DNA of 6,005 bases from positions 1 through 6,005 of the forward strand of contig JACQVL010000124.1 in assembly GCA_016209865.1 (NCBI GenBank), read 5' to 3'. This document shows, piece after piece, positions 1 through 4,933 of the stretch; the stretch's first letter is position 1, and every line of letters begins with the position of its first letter. The position numbers and the translations under genes are program-made. Under the pieces are notes generated by a model. It saw nothing but the letters and a program-made list of their open reading frames with translations. It was not told where the DNA came from and made no database searches. Source of the stretch: Candidatus Latescibacterota bacterium (GTDB lineage: Bacteria > JAAXHH01 > JACQVL01).

Positions 1-378
1 ACGCTGAATCGGACGGTCCTGGGGGATGAGACCACGACCTACCGACATGTCTTGCGCCATGTCGCGGGCGCGGCGTATTTCGGGTATTTCGTCTGGACGC
101 AGCGCGTGCTCGACTGGGAGATCGTGCCCCCACCCGTCCCGGACCGTGAGAGTCTCAAGACGATCAACACGCTCGATGAACTCCGCACGCTGCTGCGGGA
201 CAGCACCCCCTACGCCCGCCGTTCGCTGGCCAGCCTGACGAACGACCATCTCGGCCCAGCGCAGCACCTGTCCAACTGGAACGCCCCGTATACGATCGAT
301 CAGATGCTCGAACACGCCATCGTCCACGTGTGGCGTCATCTGCGGCAGCTCGACCGGGCGGAACGGGCGAGATTGTAG
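1..378 (+). CDS. DinB-superfamily protein, 3' end (5' truncated by window)
   Basis: The frame is open from base 1 to the TAG at 376-378 and gives 125 residues. An internal TTG at 52 is not a convincing start, because upstream residues (TYRHVLRHVAGA) already match the family, so the gene probably begins outside the window. DinB/DfsB-type proteins are four-helix bundles that bind a divalent metal through three histidines; many are thiol transferases or have no known role. Visible here are a first-helix histidine (about residue 20 of the fragment) and a late HxxxH at residues 109 and 113 within EHAIVHVWRHLRQLDR, the usual spacing of the last two ligands. The middle (NWNAPYTIDQMLEH) also fits the family. 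No signal peptide or membrane segment is seen in this part. Its link to the downstream metabolic genes is unclear. The family call is fairly sure; the biochemical role is unknown. Confidence 0.75.
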   Translation, partial: TLNRTVLGDETTTYRHVLRHVAGAAYFGYFVWTQRVLDWEIVPPPVPDRESLKTINTLDELRTLLRDSTPYARRSLASLTNDHLGPAQHLSNWNAPYTIDQMLEHAIVHVWRHLRQLDRAERARL

Positions 379-381
379 AGC

Positions 382-518
382 ATTTTGGATTTTAGATTTT
401 GGATTAGGGAGAAAGAATGAAGAAGAAGTAGATGACGCTCTCATCATGCTGTTCCGTTCTTGCCGTTCATCATTTCTAATCGCGGTTGATCCAAAATCCA
501 AAATCTAAAATCCAAAAT
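382..518. repeat. Inverted-repeat element A: heptamer-built arms around a 91-nt spacer
   Basis: A perfect 23-bp inverted repeat has its left arm at 382-404 and its right arm at 496-518. Each arm is a tandem run of 7-bp units (ATTTTGG, ATTTTAG, ATTTTGG on the left; the complement on the right). The right side carries one more unit, starting at 489. The AT-rich arms contrast sharply with the GC-rich genes on both sides. Heptanucleotide arrays of this kind are known from cyanobacteria (STRR/LTRR-type) and are scattered in other repeat-rich genomes; that comparison is from memory. The spacer (405-488) shows only weak internal pairing and no gene. RNA from this region could form a long stem between the DinB-like gene and the saccharopine dehydrogenase-like gene. 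The element ends 16 nt before the next start codon. Confidence 0.85.
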
Positions 519-534
519 CGGCAGGGGGTTTCCT

Positions 535-1692
535 ATGAACGTCGCCGTCCTGGGGGCGGGGCGCATGGGGACGGTCATCGCCAAAGACCTGGCGGACAGC
601 CCGGACGTGTCGAATGTCATCGTCGGGGATGTCAGCCGGGCGGGGTTAGACCGGTGTGCCGCGTTCGTGCAGAGTCCGAAACTCTCGACGGCCGTCCTGG
701 ACGTCTCGGACCGGGGCGCCCTGATCGCGCTCATGACCCCCGTCGATGTCGTGGCCGGGGCGCTCCCGCACGCGGTGAGCTTTGGGGCGCTGGAGGCGGC
801 GATTGAGGCGAAGCGGTCGCTGGTCGACCTCACCGGCTCCGCGCCGGAACGCCGGCTGGCGCTCGACGAGCGAGCGAAAGAAGCGGGCATCACCATCCTC
901 CCCGGCTGCGGGGTCGCCCCCGGCCTGAGCAACATCCTGACGGGACACGGGGTCCGTCAGCTCGACCGGGCGGACGAGGCGGTCATCCTCGTCGGCGGGC
1001 TTCCACAACACCCCACTCCGCCGTTGGGCTACCGGATCGTCTTCTCGTTAGAGAGCGTCCTCGCATCCTACACGAAACCCGCCAAGATCATCCAAGACGG
1101 CCAGCTCGTCGAGGTTCCATCGCTCTCTGGACTTGAGCCGGTGGAGTTTGAAGGGATAGGCGTCTGCGAGGCGTTCTACACCGACGGCCTCGCCACGCTG
1201 ATGTTCACGATGCCGAAGCAGGGACTGCGGAATGTTGCTGAGAAGACAGTCCGCTATCCCGGCCATGCCGAACGGATCATCGCCCTGCGGGAGTGCGGAC
1301 TGCTCGGCACAGACCCGATCATGGTCGAGGGGACGGCTATCACGCCCCGGCGGTTCTTATCCGCCCTGCTGACCCCGGTGCTCGAATTAGGAGAGGACAA
1401 AGACCTGACGGTCATGCGCGTCACGGTCACCGGCACGAAAGACGGCGGGCGGGCGACGGTGTCCTACGAGATGGTCGATTACTATGACGACGCCCAGCGG
1501 ATCACGTCGATGGCCAAGACGACCGCCTACCCGTGCTCCATCGCCTGCCAGATGATCGCGCGAGGCGACCTGACGGCGGCCGGCGTCGTGCCCGTCGAGG
1601 AGGCGTTCACGCCGGACCTCTTCCATGCCCTCGCAGACGGCTTAGCGCGGCGTGGGGTGCAGGTCCGGGAGACGGTGACACGGGAGATATAA
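535..1692 (+). CDS. Saccharopine dehydrogenase-like NAD(P)-dependent oxidoreductase
   Basis: A 385-residue protein of the saccharopine dehydrogenase / carboxynorspermidine synthase-like family. The N-terminus is a Rossmann fold with GxGxxG as LGAGRMG (residues 6-12), followed by an acidic GDVS at the end of strand two (31-34). The segment LVDLTGSAPERRLALDERAKEAG and the PGCGVAPGLSN loop (123-133) are typical of the junction to the C-terminal catalytic/dimerisation domain, which fills the rest. The family oxidises or forms secondary amines of amino acids using NAD(P)H, or acts as a lysine dehydrogenase; the true substrate cannot be read from sequence. The ATG at 535 is supported by AGGGGG at 523-528. 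No signal peptide or membrane segment is seen, so it is probably cytoplasmic. It precedes a Gfo/Idh/MocA gene in the same direction, separated by repeat element B. Leu TTA codons occur five times and four precede a G. Confidence 0.85.
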   Translation: MNVAVLGAGRMGTVIAKDLADSPDVSNVIVGDVSRAGLDRCAAFVQSPKLSTAVLDVSDRGALIALMTPVDVVAGALPHAVSFGALEAAIEAKRSLVDLTGSAPERRLALDERAKEAGITILPGCGVAPGLSNILTGHGVRQLDRADEAVILVGGLPQHPTPPLGYRIVFSLESVLASYTKPAKIIQDGQLVEVPSLSGLEPVEFEGIGVCEAFYTDGLATLMFTMPKQGLRNVAEKTVRYPGHAERIIALRECGLLGTDPIMVEGTAITPRRFLSALLTPVLELGEDKDLTVMRVTVTGTKDGGRATVSYEMVDYYDDAQRITSMAKTTAYPCSIACQMIARGDLTAAGVVPVEEAFTPDLFHALADGLARRGVQVRETVTREI

Positions 1693-1693
1693 G

Positions 1694-1772
1694 GCAGAGG
1701 AGCAGAGGGGCAGGGGGGCGGAGGGGAAAAATCCTTTTCCCCCCTGCTCCTTCCGCTCCTCTGCCCCTCTGC
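1694..1772. repeat. Inverted-repeat element B: G/A-rich 8-bp repeats facing C/T-rich complement
   Basis: Directly after the stop of the saccharopine dehydrogenase-like gene, the + strand is almost pure purine (1694-1731) with an 8-bp period (GCAGAGGA, GCAGAGGG, GCAGGGGG, GCGGAGGG), then almost pure pyrimidine (1733-1772). The outer arms 1694-1708 and 1758-1772 pair at 14 of 15 positions. The centre is a perfect 8-bp stem, GGGGAAAA (1723-1730) with TTTTCCCC (1735-1742), around a 4-nt loop. RNA from either strand could form a long, very GC-rich hairpin, which may slow or end transcription although there is no U-tract. The element lies between two co-directional metabolic genes and ends 20 nt before the next ATG. 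Confidence 0.8.
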
Positions 1773-1792
1773 ATTCTTTACCAGGAGCCTCT

Positions 1793-2710
1793 ATGCTGAA
1801 GATCGGTCTGATCGACCTCGATTCCTCCCATCCGGTGAGCTGGCTGCCGAAGATCAATGCGTACGGGGATATGAGCGTCGTCGCGGCGTGGGATTCCGGG
1901 GTCGTGAACCCCCGGCATTACGCAGAAGAGTTCGCCCAGAAGCACGGCCTGACACTGACGGACACGGTCGAGGCGATGGTTCCGCTCGTCGACGCGGCGG
2001 TCATCACCGGGGTCGATTGGGACACTCACGTCGACCGGGCGGCGCCGTTCATCGAGGTGGGGAAGCCGGTGATGATCGACAAGCCGATCGCGGGCAAGTT
2101 GCGCGACCTCGACCGGCTGAAGGCGCTCCATCTCAAACACCCTGATGTCCTCATCATGGGCGGCTCCAGCCTCCGGTTCTGCTATGAGATGGCCGCGCTG
2201 CGCCACCAGCGGGCGGAACTGGGACAGATCTCCTGCGCGTTCGCCAGCGGGCCGAACGATTTCTTCAGCTATGGCATCCACACCGTCGAATTGTTCCAGG
2301 GGTTCTTCGGGCCGGGCGTGCGGTCGGTCCGCGCGCTCGGCGCGCACAGTGGCGGAGAACTGTTCCAGGCGACGTATCAAGACGGCCCGATCGTCACGTA
2401 CCAACTGCACGCGCCGGCGTCGGAATGGTTCTTCTGCGCCTCGACCTCGCAGGGGACGAAATCGTTGACGGTCGATAACAGCAAGCTGTACGACGCGCTG
2501 ATCGAGTGGTTCCACGCGATGCTCACCGAGCGGACGCTCCCCAACCCGCTCGACGACTCGCTCGAATCGATCAAAGTCCAGCTCGCCGCGCTGAAGGCTC
2601 GCCAGACCGGCCTCACGGTCTACCTGGATGACCTGGCTTACGATGAGGGGTTCGACGGGGCCGCGTACGCCGCTTCGTACCGGATTCAGAAATGGAAAGG
2701 GGCGTATTGA
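1793..2710 (+). CDS. Gfo/Idh/MocA-family oxidoreductase
   Basis: A 305-residue protein of the Gfo/Idh/MocA family, NAD(P)-dependent dehydrogenases of sugars, inositols and sugar acids. The N-terminal Rossmann domain ends in KPVMIDKPIAG (91-101), the counterpart of the family EKP motif, with Lys97 as the expected catalytic lysine and Asp in place of Glu. GIHTVE (161-166) gives His163, matching the conserved GxH of the active site. The first strand reads KIGLIDLDSSHP instead of the classical GxGxxG, so the dinucleotide loop is divergent; some family members lacking the glycine motif begin this way. It is shorter than the common 330-380 residues. The ATG at 1793 is backed by AGGAG at 1783-1787. 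No signal peptide is evident, so it is likely cytoplasmic. There are no Leu TTA codons, unlike its neighbours. The substrate is not predictable. Confidence 0.85.
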   Translation: MLKIGLIDLDSSHPVSWLPKINAYGDMSVVAAWDSGVVNPRHYAEEFAQKHGLTLTDTVEAMVPLVDAAVITGVDWDTHVDRAAPFIEVGKPVMIDKPIAGKLRDLDRLKALHLKHPDVLIMGGSSLRFCYEMAALRHQRAELGQISCAFASGPNDFFSYGIHTVELFQGFFGPGVRSVRALGAHSGGELFQATYQDGPIVTYQLHAPASEWFFCASTSQGTKSLTVDNSKLYDALIEWFHAMLTERTLPNPLDDSLESIKVQLAALKARQTGLTVYLDDLAYDEGFDGAAYAASYRIQKWKGAY

Positions 2711-2732
2711 GAAAGAAATCTGATAAATTCTC

Positions 2733-2760
2733 TTGACACGATTGCCAATATCGTTATATT
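2733..2760 (+). promoter_or_regulatory. Sigma-70-type promoter driving the csp leader
   Basis: A perfect -35 TTGACA (2733-2738) is followed after 16 bp by TATATT (2755-2760), one mismatch from the TATAAT consensus. Transcription would start near 2766-2768. It is the best promoter in the window and sits in an AT-rich stretch just after the Gfo/Idh/MocA stop. The spacer contains a 9-bp palindrome ATTGCCAAT (2741-2749) nested inside ACGAT/ATCGT (2738-2742 and 2750-2754), which could be an operator. Confidence 0.75.
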
Positions 2761-2766
2761 GAAGAA

Positions 2767-2899
2767 AAGCTCGCGTCTCTTCTGTGTTTATTAGGATGTT
2801 TGGCATCTGATAAAGATCAGCAAAGACGACCAGCTTCGCGTCTTTGCTTTTTTTTTGCCTGTGGTCGATGAGGCTTCTCTCAATCTTAAGGGAAAGTAG
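2767..2899 (+). promoter_or_regulatory. Structured 5' leader of the cold-shock gene; possible attenuator
   Basis: An untranslated leader of about 145 nt separates the inferred start from the csp ATG, in line with the long, structured leaders known for cold-shock mRNAs. Three things are visible. A perfect 5-bp stem with a 4-nt loop lies at 2807-2820 (CTGATAAAGATCAG). A perfect intrinsic terminator lies at 2819-2856. A 5' segment (2774-2784, CGTCTCTTCTG) can pair at 9 of 11 positions with 2818-2828, the terminator's 5' arm. Pairing of that kind would be mutually exclusive with the terminator. Between the T-tract and the ribosome-binding site no second promoter is apparent. Either csp expression depends on terminator readthrough, or the roughly 90-nt terminated RNA is a small RNA in its own right. 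Confidence 0.5.
2819..2856 (+). terminator. Perfect intrinsic terminator inside the csp leader
   Basis: The stem is perfect: AGCAAAGACG (2819-2828) with CGTCTTTGCT (2839-2848), a 10-nt loop (2829-2838) and an unbroken run of nine T (2848-2856). It lies downstream of the strong promoter and upstream of the csp start codon. It may stop readthrough from the Gfo/Idh/MocA gene, end a short leader RNA, or act as an attenuator. Confidence 0.85.
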
Positions 2900-2911
2900 G
2901 TGATTCAAAGA

Positions 2912-3112
2912 ATGGTTCGAGGAACTGTGAAATGGTTCAACGAGCGTAAGGGCTACGGCTTTATCTCGCGTGAAGATGGCGATGATGTGTTCGTGCATTT
3001 TTCTGCGATTCAGGGTTCTGGCTTTAAAACCCTGAACGAAGGCGACGAAGTCCTGTTCGAGGTTACGCAAGGTCCGAAAGGATCGCAGGCGGCAAACGTC
3101 ACCAAGCCGTAA
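2912..3112 (+). CDS. csp: Cold-shock domain protein (CspA family)
   Basis: A 66-residue single cold-shock domain, the standard length for bacterial Csp proteins. It begins [10 protein letters not shown] and carries RNP1 as KGYGFI (about residues 13-18) and RNP2 as VFVHF (about 26-30), the aromatic patches that bind single-stranded RNA or DNA. Csp proteins act as RNA chaperones and several are transcription antiterminators. I chose the ATG at 2912 because MxxGTVKWFN is the invariant family start and AGGTG (2898-2902) sits 9 nt upstream. A GTG at 2900, inside that Shine-Dalgarno, would add four unlikely residues. Codon use is visibly less GC-rich than in the neighbours, which fits a highly expressed gene or a different origin. 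It is flanked by terminators on both sides, so it is a monocistronic unit. Confidence 0.95.
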   Translation: MVRGTVKWFNERKGYGFISREDGDDVFVHFSAIQGSGFKTLNEGDEVLFEVTQGPKGSQAANVTKP

Positions 3113-3137
3113 CGTCCGACGGGTCGTGAACCACATG

Positions 3138-3171
3138 AAAGGGCAGGGTGAGTGATCATCCTGCCCTTTTT
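3138..3171 (+). terminator. Intrinsic terminator after csp
   Basis: AAAGGGCAGG (3138-3147) pairs perfectly with CCTGCCCTTT (3160-3169). The stem can extend inward to 14 pairs with one G-U, closing on GTGA (3152-3155), a GNRA-type tetraloop. The T-run at 3167-3171 follows the stem. It closes the csp transcript 25 nt after the stop and isolates the UxaA-like gene downstream. The A-run opposite the T-run could allow some activity on the other strand. Confidence 0.9.
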
Positions 3172-3281
3172 GCGTTTCAGGGGTGATTGAGGAAAGATTT
3201 TCGTTGACCCGCACGAGAAAATGCATCAGTTTTCGACAGCGACTCGTCATCGATCCGAATTCATGAAAGGAGCATAGAGCT
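3172..3281 (+). promoter_or_regulatory. Upstream region of the UxaA-like gene; promoter not clearly resolved
   Basis: Because a strong terminator ends just before it, this 110-nt gap should hold the promoter of the UxaA-like gene. TTGACC (3204-3209) is a candidate -35, but I see no good -10 at the right distance. Two TTTTCG segments (3198-3203 and 3230-3235) flank a GAGAAAAT (3214-3221) that either could pair with, giving alternative hairpins. AAAGGAG at 3266-3272 is a clear ribosome-binding site 9 nt before the ATG. Confidence 0.35.
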
Positions 3282-4832
3282 ATGGCAGCTTATACACTCA
3301 CCGAGAAGGCGATCATCCTCCGGCACGGGGACGACGTGGCCGTCCTGAAGGAGGGGTTGGCCGAGGGAACGGAATTGCAGTTCAACGGGAAGACGATCCG
3401 GCTGCTGCAGGACATCCCGCAGGGCCACAAGGTGGCGCTCAACCCCGTGGCTCACGACCACCCGATCCGCAAATACGGCCAGGTCTTCGGGTTTGCGTCG
3501 GAGAACATCCCGGCCGGGGCGCACGTCCACACCCACAACGTCGCCATCCGGGACTTCGACCGGGACTACGCGTACGCGACGGAGGTGAAGCCGGTTGAGA
3601 CGTATCCCTCGGAGCAGATGCGCGATTTCATGGGCTACAAGCGGCTGGACGGCCGGGTGGGGACGCGCAACTACGTGCTCGTCGTCTCCACGGTCAACTG
3701 CTCCGCCGGGGTGTCGAATTACGTCGCCGAGCGGTTCAAGAACGGCGGCCTCCGGGACTACCCGAACGTGGACGGGGTGGTCGCCATCACCCATAAAGGG
3801 GGGTGCGGGACGAAGTGGGAGGGGGCGGACTTTCACATCCTCCAGCGGACGCTCGCCGGGTTCGCTCAGCACCCGAACGTCGCCGCCTACGTCGTGATCG
3901 GCTTAGGCTGCGAGGTCAACCAGGCGGTCAGCCTCGTCGAGAACTACCAGATGATCGAACTCTACGACCCGAAGCAGCGGCCGCCGGTGCTCCACATCCA
4001 GGAGAGCGGCGGGATCACGAAGACGGTTGAGGCCGGAGTGAATGCTGTGGCCTCCCTCCTGTCCCGCGCGAACGACGTGCGGCGGACGAAGCAGCCGATC
4101 TCCGAGATTCTGCTCGGCGCCAAATGCGGGGGGAGTGACGGCAACTCCGGCATCACCGCCAACCCGGCGCTGGGCGTGGCGGCGGACGAGCTGGTGCGGT
4201 ACGGTGGGACGGTCGTCATCGGAGAGACGACGGAGATGTACGGCGCGGAGCACCTGCTGACGCGGCGGGCGAGGAACGAAGCGGTCGGGAAAAAATTGGT
4301 CGAGCGCATCCGGTGGTGGGAGTGGTACACGAAGACGCTCGGCGCGGAGATCAACGCCAACCCGGCGCCGGGGAACATCGCGGGCGGCCTGACGAACATC
4401 TACGAAAAATCTCTGGGCGCGATCGCCAAAGGTGGGACGACTCCGCTCAACGCTGTCTACCAGTACGCCGAGCGGATGACCGAGCACGGGTTCGTCATCA
4501 TGGACACACCGGGGTTCGACCCGGTGACGATCACCGGCATGGTCGCCGGCGGGGCGAACGTCGTCGTGTTCACGACCGGACGCGGCTCCGTCTTTGGCTG
4601 CAAGCCGACCCCGTCGATCAAGGTGACGACCAACTCCCGCATCTACCATCACATGATCGAGGACATGGACTTCAACGCGGGGACGATCCTGGAAGGGGAG
4701 AGCGTGCGGGACGTCGGCCTGCGGCTGTTAGACGAGATCATCGAGGTGGCCTCCGGGAAAAAGACGAAGAGCGAACTCCACGGGATGGGAGATGAGGAGT
4801 TCTGCCCCTGGCCGGTCGGTCCGACGGTGTGA
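3282..4832 (+). CDS. uxaA: UxaA-family sugar-acid dehydratase (altronate/galactarate dehydratase-like)
   Basis: A 516-residue enzyme of the UxaA family, metal-dependent dehydratases that convert altronate, galactarate or related sugar acids to 2-keto-3-deoxy products. Residues 1-86 form the SAF domain, with IPQGHKVAL (45-53) and a metal-type AHVHTHN (80-86). A linker leads to the catalytic part: GYKRLDGRVGTRNYV (118-132), VNCSAG (138-143), GGCGTK (173-178), GLGCEVNQ (207-214), AKCGGSDGNSGITANP (280-295), NPAPGN (360-365), EKSLGAIAKGG (375-385) and TTGRGSVFG (431-439). The length lies between my recollection of E. coli UxaA (about 495) and GarD (about 523), and both domains are in one chain, so it looks complete. 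HVHTHN resembles UxaA more than GarD, but the substrate is not certain. No signal peptide is seen, so it is probably cytoplasmic. It ends 8 nt before inverted repeat C, convergent with the ABC gene. Confidence 0.9.
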   Translation: MAAYTLTEKAIILRHGDDVAVLKEGLAEGTELQFNGKTIRLLQDIPQGHKVALNPVAHDHPIRKYGQVFGFASENIPAGAHVHTHNVAIRDFDRDYAYATEVKPVETYPSEQMRDFMGYKRLDGRVGTRNYVLVVSTVNCSAGVSNYVAERFKNGGLRDYPNVDGVVAITHKGGCGTKWEGADFHILQRTLAGFAQHPNVAAYVVIGLGCEVNQAVSLVENYQMIELYDPKQRPPVLHIQESGGITKTVEAGVNAVASLLSRANDVRRTKQPISEILLGAKCGGSDGNSGITANPALGVAADELVRYGGTVVIGETTEMYGAEHLLTRRARNEAVGKKLVERIRWWEWYTKTLGAEINANPAPGNIAGGLTNIYEKSLGAIAKGGTTPLNAVYQYAERMTEHGFVIMDTPGFDPVTITGMVAGGANVVVFTTGRGSVFGCKPTPSIKVTTNSRIYHHMIEDMDFNAGTILEGESVRDVGLRLLDEIIEVASGKKTKSELHGMGDEEFCPWPVGPTV

Positions 4833-4868
4833 GAAGAGCGGTGATCGGTGGTCGGTTAAAACCAAAAT

Positions 4869-4893
4869 GGATTCCCGCTTTCGCGGGAATGAC
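4869..4893. repeat. ATTCCC-N8-GGGAAT hairpin repeat, copy 1
   Basis: ATTCCCGC (4871-4878) and GCGGGAAT (4883-4890) form a perfect 8-bp stem around a TTTC loop, within a 25-bp unit ending in GAC. The form ATTCCC-N8-GGGAAT is that of the neisserial dRS3 repeat, and closely similar units occur widely in unrelated genomes. A diverged copy in the same orientation lies at 5956-5987. Confidence 0.8.
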
Positions 4894-4905
4894 CCCGGAC
4901 TTCTC

Positions 4906-4933
4906 TCGTCACTCGTCACTTGTCACTCGTCAC
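4906..4933. repeat. Tandem heptamer array, four copies
   Basis: Four adjacent copies of TCGTCAC (third copy TTGTCAC) run from 4906 to 4933. Read on the minus strand the unit is GTGACGA, which contains TGA. Since 7 is not a multiple of 3, the array places TGA in all three minus-strand frames. The ABC gene stops at one of these. Confidence 0.9.

Noticed and set aside
417-431. Tiny frame ATG-AAG-AAG-AAG-TAG after a GGGAGA stretch
   Set aside because: Four residues of low-complexity sequence between repeat arms; no reason to think it is translated.
382-518. Insertion sequence or MITE
   Set aside because: There are terminal-type inverted repeats but no clear target-site duplication, and the arms are simple heptamer arrays, so a transposon origin is not supported.
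444-935. 163-residue minus-strand frame whose end reads through repeat A
   Set aside because: Antisense to the saccharopine dehydrogenase-like gene; the FWILD-type residues only translate the heptamer array.
2855-2885. Possible second promoter (TTGCCT) after the leader terminator
   Set aside because: No recognisable -10 at a workable distance.
1778-3250. 490-residue open frame on the minus strand
   Set aside because: It lies antisense to the Gfo/Idh/MocA and csp genes, is rich in Arg/Asp/His/Val as expected from the complement of GC-rich codons, shows no domain, and runs through the csp promoter and terminator.
3903-4652. 249-residue minus-strand frame inside the UxaA-like gene
   Set aside because: Typical antisense shadow of a GC-rich gene, with no recognisable motif and a well-supported gene on the other strand.
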